The translations under genes and the position numbers were made by a program. From contig CAWHPW010000009.1 in NCBI GenBank assembly GCA_963831385.1, positions 1 through 64,000 of the forward strand: a DNA stretch of 64,000 nucleotides. The letters are read 5' to 3'. Shown here piece after piece: positions 16,659 to 24,455 of the stretch (within the stretch, counting starts at the first letter, position 1; every line of letters starts with the position of its first letter). Origin of the DNA: JACVRX01 sp963831385. GTDB taxonomy: Bacteria > Actinomycetota > Actinomycetes > Jiangellales > Jiangellaceae. The notes beneath the pieces were generated by a model that searched no databases, was not told the DNA's origin, and was given only the letters and a program-made list of their open reading frames with translations.

Positions 16659-17648
16659 TCAACGGCCGGTGAGCCGCTCCAGATGCTCCGGGTATCGGGC
16701 ACCCTCCACTGGGATCTGTGCGGCGACACGGTCGATCTCGTGCAGATCGTCCGCTGTGAAGTCGACCGCAGCGGCTCCGATGTTCTCGTCGAGGCGCTCC
16801 AGCCTTCGAGTACCGGGTATCGGGACGATCCAGGGCTTCTGGGCGAGCAGCCAGGCAAGCGCGATCTGAGCGGGCGTTGCGTTCTTGCGTGCTGCGATCT
16901 CGCCCAGCAGCTCCACTAGGGCCTGGTTCGCCCGGCGGGCTTCCGGGGTGAATCGAGGGATGGTTCTGCGGATGTCGGAACTGTCGAAGGTCGTGCTCTC
17001 GTCGATCTTCCCGGTGAGAAAGCCCTTTCCCAACGGGCTGAACGGGACGAAGCCGATGCCGAGTTCCTCGAGGGCCGGCAGAACCTCGTCTTCGGGCGTT
17101 CTCGTCCACAGCGAGTATTCGCTTTGCACTGCCGTGACCGGCTGGACCACGTGCGCGCGTCGGATGGTCTCCGCAGCTGCCTCGGACAGGCCGAAGTGCC
17201 TCACCTTCCCTTCCCGGATCAGCTCCTTGACAGCGCCAGCTACATCCTCAATCGGCACGTCCAAGTCGACACGGTGCTGATAGAACAGGTCGATCGCGTC
17301 GACCCTGAGCCGCTGAAGCGAGGCGTCGGCGACCTGCTTGATGTGCTCAGGACGGCTGGAGAGGCCGGCCGAGCGGCCCTCGGCGTCGAATCGGAATCCG
17401 AACTTGGTAGCGATCACCACGTCTCCGCGGAACGGCTCGAGCGCCTCGCCCACGAGTTCCTCGTTCACGAACGGGCCGTACACCTCGGCGGTGTCGAAGA
17501 ACGTGACGCCCCGCTCCACAGCCGTCTGGATCAGCGAGATCATCTCTTGCCGGTCCGGACTCGGGCCGTAGCTCTGGCTCATGCCCATGCAGCCGAGTCC
17601 GACGGCCGACACCTCCAAGTCAGTGTTTCCGAGTCTGCGCTTCTCCAT
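16659..17648 (-). CDS. Aldo/keto reductase
   Basis: A 329-residue aldo/keto reductase of the AKR13-like group. The catalytic tetrad is visible as Asp and Tyr in FFDTAEVYG, Lys in VIATKFGF and His in LFYQHRVD. The NADPH site is formed by the C-terminal IVPIPGTRRLERLDEN block. It reduces aldehydes or ketones in the cytosol; the substrate is not deducible. The frame extends to 17852, but the ATG at 17648 is preceded on its strand by AACAGGAGGTCCCGCA, an excellent Shine-Dalgarno. It is divergent from the DHFR-like gene at 17794. Confidence 0.93.
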   Translation of the reverse strand: MEKRRLGNTDLEVSAVGLGCMGMSQSYGPSPDRQEMISLIQTAVERGVTFFDTAEVYGPFVNEELVGEALEPFRGDVVIATKFGFRFDAEGRSAGLSSRPEHIKQVADASLQRLRVDAIDLFYQHRVDLDVPIEDVAGAVKELIREGKVRHFGLSEAAAETIRRAHVVQPVTAVQSEYSLWTRTPEDEVLPALEELGIGFVPFSPLGKGFLTGKIDESTTFDSSDIRRTIPRFTPEARRANQALVELLGEIAARKNATPAQIALAWLLAQKPWIVPIPGTRRLERLDENIGAAAVDFTADDLHEIDRVAAQIPVEGARYPEHLERLTGR

Positions 17649-17793
17649 TGCGGGACCTCCTGTTCCGTCCTGGATGCGAACATATCCGCTGTGTGAGGAC
17701 TGAGCTCGGCTGGTCCGTGGACAATGCACCCCACAGCCCGCCGACCCGAGGAGGGCGGGCGGCTGACGTGGGTCGTCGACAGAAGGGCAGATC

Positions 17794-18339
17794 ATGGGCG
17801 CGATCGCAGTGCACGAGTTCATCGCTCTGGACGGAGTATTCGAGGACCCCAAGTGGACCTTCGACTACGGTTTCGACCCCAAGATGGGCGAGACCCTCGG
17901 CGCGATCACGGACGCATCGAAGGCGATCCTGCTGGGACGGACGACCTACGAGATGTTCGCGCCGGCCTGGTCGACGAGAACGGTCGAGGAAGACCCAGGT
18001 GCTCCGTTCTTCAACGACACGCACAAGTACGTCGTCGGATCGCGGGAGCCGAATGTTGCATGGGAGCCGTCGACTCGCCTCGGCCCCTACGATCCGGATG
18101 CGATTCGCCGGCTCAAGGACGAAACGGATGGCCTCATCTACGTCTCTGGCAGCGGCACCCTCGTGCGCGGGCTTCTCGCGGACGGCCTGGTCGACGACCT
18201 ACACCTCTTCGTCTACCCGGTCGCGCTCGGCAAGGGCAAGCGGCTGTGGGCCGACGGTGTCGACCCGACCAAGCTCACGTTGAACGAGCACGACTTCTAC
18301 GACAACGGAGTCGTCCACCTGGGCTACGGCCCCGCCTGA
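17794..18339 (+). CDS. Dihydrofolate reductase family protein (RibD C-terminal fold)
   Basis: A 181-residue RibD-C/DHFR-like protein. It has HEFIALDGVFEDPKW at the N-terminus, LLGRTTYEMFAPAW, the GSGTLVRGLLADGLVDDLHLF block and VALGKGKRLWADG. It is related to the protein at 229-861 but clearly diverged. Probably a cytoplasmic NADPH-dependent reductase of unknown substrate. It is convergent with the ArsR gene, whose 3' end overlaps its own by 16 bases, so it belongs to a different transcription unit from the arsenic genes. Confidence 0.87.
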   Translation: MGAIAVHEFIALDGVFEDPKWTFDYGFDPKMGETLGAITDASKAILLGRTTYEMFAPAWSTRTVEEDPGAPFFNDTHKYVVGSREPNVAWEPSTRLGPYDPDAIRRLKDETDGLIYVSGSGTLVRGLLADGLVDDLHLFVYPVALGKGKRLWADGVDPTKLTLNEHDFYDNGVVHLGYGPA

Positions 18340-18677
18340 CCGAACAGACCGGCCAGTCGTTCCAAAACATCGGGCAGAGCCCGGTAATAGACCCACGTGC
18401 TGCGACGCTCCGAAGCAATCAGACCGGCGTCACGTAGCACCTTGAGATGATGGCTGATCGTCGGTTGGGACAGGTCGAATCCGTCGACCAGTTCACAGAC
18501 ACAGGCTTCTCCACCAGCGTGTGCTCCGATCAACGACAGCAACCGCAAGCGCACTGGATCAGCCAGCGCCTTGAGTACATGGGAGAGCTCGTCGGCCTGC
18601 TCTTCATCGATCGGTTCGCGCAGCAACGGCGAGCAGCACACGAGCCCGTCGGTCGTCAGGACTGGCAGTTCGGTCAT
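18324..18677 (-). CDS. arsR: ArsR family metalloregulator
   Basis: A 117-residue ArsR/SmtB winged-helix repressor. The alpha-3 metal site reads ACVCELVDGFDLSQPTISHH, where the CVC pair is the classical As(III)/Sb(III) sensor motif. A further CC pair lies near the N-terminus in LVCCSPLL and could supply additional ligands. The frame is open to 19016, but the ATG at 18677 gives the normal length. It is divergent from arsM, with a 75-base shared promoter region that holds a palindrome at 18724-18741. It is expected to repress itself and arsM until arsenite binds. Confidence 0.9.
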   Translation of the reverse strand: MTELPVLTTDGLVCCSPLLREPIDEEQADELSHVLKALADPVRLRLLSLIGAHAGGEACVCELVDGFDLSQPTISHHLKVLRDAGLIASERRSTWVYYRALPDVLERLAGLFGQAGP

Positions 18678-18723
18678 AGACACAAGTCTATATTGACAGA
18701 GGTCGATGGATCGAGGAAACTTA

Positions 18724-18741
18724 TATCGAAACTTATCGATA
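18724..18741. promoter_or_regulatory. Probable ArsR operator TATCGA-N6-TCGATA
   Basis: Perfect six-base arms separated by AACTTA lie in the arsR/arsM divergent promoter. The right end is 11 bases before the arsM ATG and overlaps the approach to its ribosome site. Dyads of this size and place are usual for ArsR-family repressors. Confidence 0.5.
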
Positions 18742-18752
18742 CAGGAGTGCTC

Positions 18753-19535
18753 ATGACCATCTCTCGTGCCACGGATCAGCGCATAGAGCCAATCGCGATC
18801 CGAGAGGCGGTCCGCGAACGCTATGCCGCAGCCGCAGCCGCTGTCGCCTCCGGCACCGGCTGTTGCGATCCAGGATGTGGCCCCACGTCTGGCGGTGCGG
18901 TTTCGCTGGGCTGCGGCGCTGGTCTCTACGACGCGGAGAGCGGTGCGGGTGCCTCGGCCGCGGCCGTTTCGGCATCGCTCGGCTGCGGTGTTCCGACCGG
19001 GGTCGCAGACCTGCACCCGGGGGAGACAGTTCTCGACCTGGGTTCCGGTGGCGGCGCGGACGTTCTCATCTCAGCCCGGCGGGTCGGACCGGACGGCAAA
19101 GCCATCGGCGTGGACATGACCGACGAGATGCTCGATCTGGCCCGGCGGCACGCCGCCCAGTCGGGCGTGAGCAACGTCGAGTTCGTCAAGGGCTATATCG
19201 AGGACGTTCCGCTACCCGACGCCAGCGTCGACGTGGTGATCTCCAACTGCGTCATCAACCTTGCCGCTGACAAGCGTGCCGTGCTCAAGGAAGCAGCTCG
19301 CGTGCTCCGCCCCGGAGGCCGATTCGCCGTATCCGACATCATCGCCGATCAGGATATGGACGAGGCGACCCGTTCCGACATGCAGCAATGGACCGGTTGT
19401 GTCGCTGGCGCCCTCACTCGGCCGGAGTTCGCCGCTGCTCTCACCGCCGCGGGGCTCACTGACATCGACATCAACGAGACGCACCGGGTCCACACCCACG
19501 CCGGTTCCGCGGTCATCCGGGCGCGTAAGCCCTGA
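18753..19535 (+). CDS. arsM: Arsenite S-adenosylmethionine methyltransferase ArsM
   Basis: A 260-residue arsenite methyltransferase that would convert As(III) to methylated, partly volatile species using SAM and thiols. SAM motif I is VLDLGSGGGADVLISARRVG. The two cysteines of the catalytic core are in ISNCVINL and WTGCVAGAL. A further cysteine-rich N-terminal segment is GTGCCDPGCG. The frame opens at 18447, but the ATG at 18753 is preceded by CAGGAG and starts after the palindromic operator. It is divergent from arsR and followed, 43 bases after its stop, by a 20-residue cysteine-rich peptide gene. Confidence 0.93.
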   Translation: MTISRATDQRIEPIAIREAVRERYAAAAAAVASGTGCCDPGCGPTSGGAVSLGCGAGLYDAESGAGASAAAVSASLGCGVPTGVADLHPGETVLDLGSGGGADVLISARRVGPDGKAIGVDMTDEMLDLARRHAAQSGVSNVEFVKGYIEDVPLPDASVDVVISNCVINLAADKRAVLKEAARVLRPGGRFAVSDIIADQDMDEATRSDMQQWTGCVAGALTRPEFAAALTAAGLTDIDINETHRVHTHAGSAVIRARKP

Positions 19536-19537
19536 CA

Positions 19538-19551
19538 TCTGACTAGTCAGA
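19538..19551. promoter_or_regulatory. Perfect 14-base palindrome after arsM
   Basis: TCTGACTAGTCAGA is fully self-complementary and lies between the arsM stop and the Shine-Dalgarno of the small cysteine-rich ORF. As RNA it would form a loopless or very small hairpin, so a DNA-binding site or an mRNA-processing site is at least as likely as a terminator. Confidence 0.4.
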
Positions 19552-19578
19552 CCAGACGGCCGAAAGGAGGGTAGCGAG

Positions 19579-19641
19579 ATGCCCGACATCTGCGAGTGCG
19601 AGAACTGCACCTGCGAGACCTGCGACGCGAGTTGCTGCTAG
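19579..19641 (+). CDS. 20-residue cysteine-rich peptide, metallothionein-like
   Basis: An ATG at 19579 opens a 20-codon frame ending in tandem TAG codons (19639-19644). The peptide has seven cysteines arranged CECENCTCETCDASCC after a four-residue lead, with five acidic residues and no Lys or Arg. The consensus Shine-Dalgarno AAAGGAGGG (19563-19571) precedes it by seven bases, better than most genes here. It lies in the same direction as arsM, 43 bases after the arsM stop, and ends 20 bases short of the convergent arsC. Clustered C-x-C and C-x2-C pairs suggest soft-metal or arsenite binding. I do not recognise a named family. It would escape length-filtered gene callers. Confidence 0.7.
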   Translation: MPDICECENCTCETCDASCC

Positions 19642-19661
19642 TAGCCAACGCATTGCAGCGC

Positions 19662-20075
19662 TTACGTCTGGACGGTGATGTCCAGCTGAGCCAGCAGGGC
19701 TCGGACCCGCCGCTCGATCTCGTCGCGGATCGGGCGGACCGCCTCGATGCCCAGACCAGCTGGGTCGTCGAAGGTCCACTCTTCGTATCTCTTGCCGGGG
19801 AACACCGGGCAAGCGTCCCCGCAGCCCATCGTGATGACCACGTCGGCGGCGCGGACGATCTGGGCGGTCCATGGCTTCGGGAACTCGCGGGAGATGTCGA
19901 TACCGCGTTCCCGCATGGCGTCGACGGCGGTTGGATTGACCTCGCTCCCCGGTTCGGACCCGCCTGACCAGGCCACGGCGGCGTCGCCGGCGAGATGCTC
20001 GAAGAACCCGAGCGCCATCTGGGAGCGGCCAGCATTGTGGACACAGAGGAACAACACCGTGGGCTTGCCATCCAT
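19662..20075 (-). CDS. arsC: Arsenate reductase, LMW-phosphatase type (mycothiol- or thioredoxin-linked)
   Basis: A 137-residue ArsC of the low-molecular-weight tyrosine phosphatase fold. The P-loop FLCVHNAGRSQMA near the N-terminus supplies the nucleophilic Cys and Arg. A second cysteine pair in TMGCGDACPVFPG and the EEWTFDDPAG loop with its general acid complete the site. In actinobacteria this class reduces arsenate to arsenite using mycothiol/mycoredoxin or thioredoxin. It is convergent with arsM and the small cysteine-rich ORF, so it is transcribed separately. No ArsB or Acr3 arsenite exporter is seen nearby. Confidence 0.9.
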   Translation of the reverse strand: MDGKPTVLFLCVHNAGRSQMALGFFEHLAGDAAVAWSGGSEPGSEVNPTAVDAMRERGIDISREFPKPWTAQIVRAADVVITMGCGDACPVFPGKRYEEWTFDDPAGLGIEAVRPIRDEIERRVRALLAQLDITVQT

Positions 20076-20167
20076 GTGTTCGATTCTTCATCTGCTCGCT
20101 AGGGGTGCATAGTCACGGTGAGAGCGGCATGCTTCCGACGTACACCAGCGCAACCGCGGAGGCGCCG

Positions 20168-20347
20168 ATGAGCTCGATGGTCGTCATCGTCTGCGACGAG
20201 TGCGGCGACACCGGAACCATAGGCCGAACGGCGACCGACGCGAGAGCGGCGCTGACCCATTGGGCCCGGCGCGACGGTCGGGACCTCTGCCCGCTGTGCC
20301 GACTGGTCGAGGATTCGCACGAGCGGATCATCGCGGCTGGGCGGTAA
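20168..20347 (+). CDS. Small zinc-ribbon protein
   Basis: A 59-residue protein with two cysteine pairs, VCDECGDTG near the N-terminus and DLCPLCRLVE near the C-terminus, spaced as in a small zinc ribbon. No enzyme domain is present. The ATG at 20168 is preceded by GGAGG (20158-20162). The longer frame to 20105 lacks such a site. It lies 21 bases before the CDF exporter gene in the same direction and could be co-transcribed. Its place between arsC and a metal exporter hints at a metal-linked role, but that is inference. Confidence 0.65.
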   Translation: MSSMVVIVCDECGDTGTIGRTATDARAALTHWARRDGRDLCPLCRLVEDSHERIIAAGR

Positions 20348-20368
20348 CACGCGCGGCACAATGAACCT

Positions 20369-21281
20369 GTGGGCCAAGGGCATGCACACGCCACTGCCGG
20401 TGGCGCTTACCGGCGGCAGTTACTGCTCGCGCTGAGCCTTGCCCTCACTGTCCTGATCGTCGAACTCGTCGGCGCGTGGGTATCTGGATCGTTGGCTCTG
20501 CTGGCAGATGCCGGACACGTCTTGGCGGACGCGGGCGGTGTCGCCCTGGCCCTGGTCGCGACGACGCTGGCGCAACGGCCGCCGAGCACACGTCGGACAT
20601 TCGGCTGGCAGCGGCTGGAGATCCTGGCAGCCGCGCTCAACGCGGTCTTACTCCTCGGCGTGGCGGGATTCGTATTGGTCGAAGGTGTGCGCCGGCTCGG
20701 CGCTGCTCCGGACATCGAGGCCGGTCCCCATGCTTGTTGTCGCCGTGGTAGGCCTGGTTGGCAACGGCGTCGCAATGGCTCTGCTGCACCGAGGTCAGCG
20801 GGAGTCCATGAATGTGCGCGGCGCATACCTGGAGGTCCTCGCCGACCTGCTCGGCTCAGCGGCCGTTGTGGTCGCCGCCCTCGTCGTACTGACCACGGGT
20901 TGGTACGGAGCCGATCCTGTGGCGTCGATCTTGATCGGCCTGTTCATCCTGCCTCGCACCTGGATTCTCCTGCGGGAGGCGCTCGACGTGCTGTTGGAAG
21001 CGACGCCGCGCGATGTCGATCTGGCCGAAGTTCGCCGGCACATGATCGATGTCGACGGGGTCCTGGACGTGCATGATCTGCACGCGTGGACGATCACCAG
21101 CGGCCTACCTGTGCTCTCGGCGCACGTCGTGGTCTCGCAACGAGTGCTCGCCGACGGCCACGGCGGAGTCGTGCTGGACCGGCTCGGCAACTGCCTGTCG
21201 CGGCACTTCGACGTCGAGCACAGCACGTTCCAGCTCGAGGCCGCCGAGCATCGGGCTCATGAGGGAGTGACCCACGACTGA
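20369..21281 (+). pseudogene. Cation diffusion facilitator (CzcD-like), frameshifted
   Basis: The 5' part encodes the first transmembrane segments of a CDF exporter, including the metal site ADAGHVLADAGGVALAL (His and Asp) and RTFGWQRLEILAAALNAV. At the run of four C residues (20726-20729) the frame breaks. One base later it resumes as MLVVAVVGLVGNGVAMALL, then the second metal-site helix YLEVLADLLGSAAVVVAA, and the cytoplasmic domain with VLDVHDLHAWTITSG, ending at 21281. Removal of one C restores a complete antiporter of about 300 residues that would export Zn, Co or Cd in exchange for protons. Confidence 0.85.
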
Positions 21282-21330
21282 GCAAGGGGTAGCGCATCGG
21301 CTGCCGAGGGTGCCGGGCACACTGGGCCGG

Positions 21331-22284
21331 ATGTTCCGCCGCACCGCCGCCGTCGTGTTCGCTGTGCTGGTCGCTGCGTGTACGTCGACGAGCGAGGATC
21401 GGTCAGCTGCCGGCGATGCGGCAGAGGAGGCCCCAGCGATAGCCAGGCCGACGACGTCGCAGACTGCGGCGCCGACCCCCGACCCGCCGGCCGAACTGCC
21501 CAGGGGTGGCCAGCGGATCTTCCCTGAGCATCGGTTGATCGGCTTCTCCGGTGGCCGCGGCACGTCGTTCGGTCGGCTCGGCGTGGGCGATATCGACGAA
21601 CGCGGAGCCGAGATCGAGGAGCTTGCCGCACAGTACACGCCGGACGGGCGAACCCCGCTGCCGATCTTCGAGGTGATCGCGGTCGTAGCGCACGCATCGC
21701 CGACCGACTCTGGCCTCTATCGCACCCATGAGCCCGGTGAAGTCGTCGACGCGTACCTCGAGGCGGTGCGCCGGCGCAGTGGGTTGCTGTTGCTGAACAT
21801 TCAGCCGGGTCGGGCCGATTTCATCGACGACGTCAAGGCGTTCGAGAAGTGGCTGGTCGAGCCGGATGTCGGTCTCGCCCTCGATCCCGAGTGGGCCGTG
21901 GATGCTGGCGAGGTGCCGGGCCGAGTGATCGGCAGTACGACCGGTGCGGAACTCGACTCGATCGCCGCGTACTTGTCGACTCTGGTTCGTGAGCACGATC
22001 TGCCGGAGAAGGTCATGGTCTATCACCAGTTCCACGTGTCGACGATCGCGGACGAAGAGGCGTTGCGGCCGCATCCAGGCGTGGTGCTGGTCAAGAGCAT
22101 CGACGGCGTCGGCGTGCCTGCCGAGAAGCGTGCCACCTGGAACCGGCTCGCGCTGGGGCTCGCCCCACACGTCTACACCGGCTTCAAGCTGTTCTTCGAA
22201 GAAGACGTCCGCCGTGGGCCCCTGATGACCCCAGCCGAGGTGCTGGCGTTGCGGCCGCAGCCGAGCTACGTGCTTTACGAATAG
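21331..22284 (+). CDS. Putative lipoprotein of unknown function
   Basis: A 317-residue exported protein. The N-terminus MFRRTAAVVFAVLVAAC is a lipoprotein signal with the lipobox LVAAC, so the mature protein should be lipid-anchored outside the membrane. A low-complexity Ser/Thr/Pro/Ala linker follows, to about residue 60. The remaining 250 residues form a folded domain with repeated strand-helix units such as GLLLLNIQPGRADFIDDVKAF and KVMVYHQFHVSTI, reminiscent of a TIM-barrel, but no catalytic signature is recognised. An upstream GTG at 21310 is an alternative start. It follows the CDF gene by about 50 bases and may share its transcript. Confidence 0.75.
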   Translation: MFRRTAAVVFAVLVAACTSTSEDRSAAGDAAEEAPAIARPTTSQTAAPTPDPPAELPRGGQRIFPEHRLIGFSGGRGTSFGRLGVGDIDERGAEIEELAAQYTPDGRTPLPIFEVIAVVAHASPTDSGLYRTHEPGEVVDAYLEAVRRRSGLLLLNIQPGRADFIDDVKAFEKWLVEPDVGLALDPEWAVDAGEVPGRVIGSTTGAELDSIAAYLSTLVREHDLPEKVMVYHQFHVSTIADEEALRPHPGVVLVKSIDGVGVPAEKRATWNRLALGLAPHVYTGFKLFFEEDVRRGPLMTPAEVLALRPQPSYVLYE

Positions 22285-22297
22285 CCGTCACCGTTCT

Positions 22298-22312
22298 CCG
22301 TGGAATTCACGG
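22298..22312 (+). terminator. Small hairpin after the lipoprotein gene
   Basis: CCGTG and CACGG pair around GAATT, 14 bases after the stop at 22284. There is no T-run, so terminator function is uncertain. Confidence 0.25.
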
Positions 22313-22343
22313 GAAGTTCGACCTCGTCCGTCACACTAGTGAC

Positions 22344-22832
22344 GTGGACGGCGGCACGGACGACAGGAGCGAGGCTGTCGTCTATCGCGTGCCCACAGCC
22401 GTCGCATTGAGAGGCGTGGGCGTTGGTGCCGTAATTCTCGGCCTGTGCGTTGTGGGAGTCAGCGTCCTGCGAGCCGTGCAGCCGGCGCGGGCCGTCGTGG
22501 TCGGCGCCGGGATCGTGCTCGGTCTGTTGGCCCTTCTCTCCCTCACCATGCTGACCGTCGGACTGCTCCGGCTGATCGGGCGAGGCGCTCGCGTTGTACT
22601 GGACGACCGCGGGTTCCTCAACGCCACCGGACCCGGGGGTGGCGTCCGGCGGGCGACCTGGCGCGACGTGCGGCGGGTGCAGTCCGACGGGCCGGTCATC
22701 TCGATCGACCTCGCCGGCGGGCGGCGCAGCCTGATCCGGACCAGCATGCTCGACGTCGGGCCGCGGGAGTTGGCCCAAGAGCTGCGCCGTCACCTGACCC
22801 GGGAGCAGAGCGAATCGCGGTTACGGCACTGA
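22344..22832 (+). CDS. Small membrane protein with PH-like C-terminal domain
   Basis: A 162-residue protein with two transmembrane helices (about residues 22-44 and 50-75: VGVGAVILGLCVVGVSVL and VVGAGIVLGLLALLSL). A hydrophilic C-terminal domain follows with strands VVLDDRGFLNATG, VRRATWRDVRRVQ and PVISIDLAGGRRSLI. This layout resembles actinobacterial membrane proteins with a bacterial PH-like domain. No function is known. The GTG start at 22344 follows the lipoprotein gene by about 60 bases. It is convergent with the LCP gene, 13 bases apart. Confidence 0.65.
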   Translation: MDGGTDDRSEAVVYRVPTAVALRGVGVGAVILGLCVVGVSVLRAVQPARAVVVGAGIVLGLLALLSLTMLTVGLLRLIGRGARVVLDDRGFLNATGPGGGVRRATWRDVRRVQSDGPVISIDLAGGRRSLIRTSMLDVGPRELAQELRRHLTREQSESRLRH

Positions 22833-22845
22833 GTACGCCGATCCC

Positions 22846-24366
22846 TCAGCACACCTGTGTGACTTCCGTCGCTTCTGCGGGGTCGGTTGAAGGTGACGGG
22901 CTAGGCGCCGGCGACTCCACGCTGGGGGAGGCGGACGCCGTCACCGACGGGGTTGCTGCCGGCGTCGCGGGCGGCAACAACGCCTCAGCGGCCAGCGCGT
23001 GCATCAGGTCGAAGTCCGGATCCTGCGGGTTGATCACGTCATTGGTGAAGGGAAGAGTCCGCAGCGAAGCATCTTTCACCTGCAGCGCCAGCTCGACGAA
23101 GTCCGGCAGAATCGCGGCGGGGATATCGGTGTAAACGATCTCCTTGGTGGCGGCCGCCAACTCTTGGTAGCGCTGGAACACCGTCACCGGATCCGCCTCG
23201 TCGATGATCGCGCCGATCACGCAGCGCTGACGCTCCATCCGCGCGTAGTCGTCGGAGTTGACTCGGGATCGGACGAACCACAGCGCCTCCCGACCGCTCA
23301 GGCGCTGATTCTCGCCTTGCTCGATATAGCCCGAGATCTCAGTGCCGATCCCGCCGATCGGGATGTCTTCCTTGACGTCGACGGTGATGCCGCCGAGAGC
23401 ATCGACGAGCTGCTTGAATCCTTCCAGGTTCACCAGGACGAAGTAGTCGACATCGATGCCCAGCGCGCCCTCGACGGCCCACTTGTTCGCGTCGCCGCCA
23501 GGATAAGCGACTCCCTCGAAGACCTCTGGGTGATTGGCAGGCACGAAGTCAAACAGCGCATTGAGCAGGCTTTCTTCGTGGTCGGTGTAGCCCTCGGGAT
23601 AGAGCTCGGCCAGCGGGCTCTCTTCTGGAAACGGCACGTGCTGCAGGTTTCGCGGGAGCGAGAACAGCACCGTGTCGCCGGTCTTGGTGTCGATGCTCGC
23701 CAGAATCTGCGTGTCGGGACGAATTCCGTCGCGGCCGGGGGCACCGTCTCCGCCGAGTAACAAGACGTTGACTCGGGGCTTGTTCGCCCATGGATCGACT
23801 TCCTCTTCCTCGGCCAGCTCCGGCGTGGTGTTGCTCTTGGCGTCCTCAGGTGCAGCGACGGATTCGATGAGGTCGCGCTGCACGAAGGCCCGCTGCACGC
23901 CCGCCGCCATCGGAGTGAGCACCAGGCTGGTGACGATCACGACGACGAGCGCACCGAGTAGGCGTTTGCCGACGGGCAATCCGGTGGGCTCGAGGGCTCG
24001 GTGGCTGGCGACCGCGACAAGCAGCCAAACGACGGCGACGGCGGCGAGCACGCCCGCCACGATGGTCAGTTCACGCTGGTCGAATGCGACCGCGAGCAGC
24101 CGTTCCTTCGGCACCAGCAGATAGACGGCCGCCAACGCTGCCAGACCCAGGACGAACAGGGTGAGGATGAACAGGCCCCACCGGCGCCGGCCGGCGGCGA
24201 TCAGACCCGTTCCGGGCACGAACGATCCGAGTGCGGTGAAGCCGAGAAATCGACCGTACCGGCCAGAACGTCTCTGCCGGCGGGAATTCAACCGGTCCCG
24301 GCGAGCTCCCGCCCGCCGGGATGCCGACCTCGCCGGCCGGCTCGCCGTCTCCTCCGTCCTCACCAC
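22846..24366 (-). CDS. LytR-CpsA-Psr (LCP) family cell-wall ligase
   Basis: A 506-residue LCP protein. A basic cytoplasmic N-terminus of about 40 residues is followed by several transmembrane segments (GFTALGSFVPGTGLI, GLFILTLFVLGLAALAAVYLL, ELTIVAGVLAAVAVVWLLV, and one near residue 140). The extracytoplasmic LCP domain begins at VNVLLLGGDGAPGRDGIRPDTQIL, with the conserved Arg and Asp residues for pyrophosphate binding in SLPRNLQ and WFVRSRVNSDDYARMERQR. A Pro/Ser/Thr-rich tail ends the protein. LCP enzymes attach teichoic acids, arabinogalactan or capsule to peptidoglycan. The extra N-terminal membrane helices are a known variant. Start codon: tandem GTG, the first at 24366. Confidence 0.92.
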   Translation of the reverse strand: MVRTEETASRPARSASRRAGARRDRLNSRRQRRSGRYGRFLGFTALGSFVPGTGLIAAGRRRWGLFILTLFVLGLAALAAVYLLVPKERLLAVAFDQRELTIVAGVLAAVAVVWLLVAVASHRALEPTGLPVGKRLLGALVVVIVTSLVLTPMAAGVQRAFVQRDLIESVAAPEDAKSNTTPELAEEEEVDPWANKPRVNVLLLGGDGAPGRDGIRPDTQILASIDTKTGDTVLFSLPRNLQHVPFPEESPLAELYPEGYTDHEESLLNALFDFVPANHPEVFEGVAYPGGDANKWAVEGALGIDVDYFVLVNLEGFKQLVDALGGITVDVKEDIPIGGIGTEISGYIEQGENQRLSGREALWFVRSRVNSDDYARMERQRCVIGAIIDEADPVTVFQRYQELAAATKEIVYTDIPAAILPDFVELALQVKDASLRTLPFTNDVINPQDPDFDLMHALAAEALLPPATPAATPSVTASASPSVESPAPSPSPSTDPAEATEVTQVC

Positions 24367-24455
24367 AACCTATCTATTAGACCCCATGATGACATCGCAC
24401 CCGAAAGGACGTTCGCCGCCGCCGCCTGGTTGGCAGGCTCCACGTAACGTTCTTC

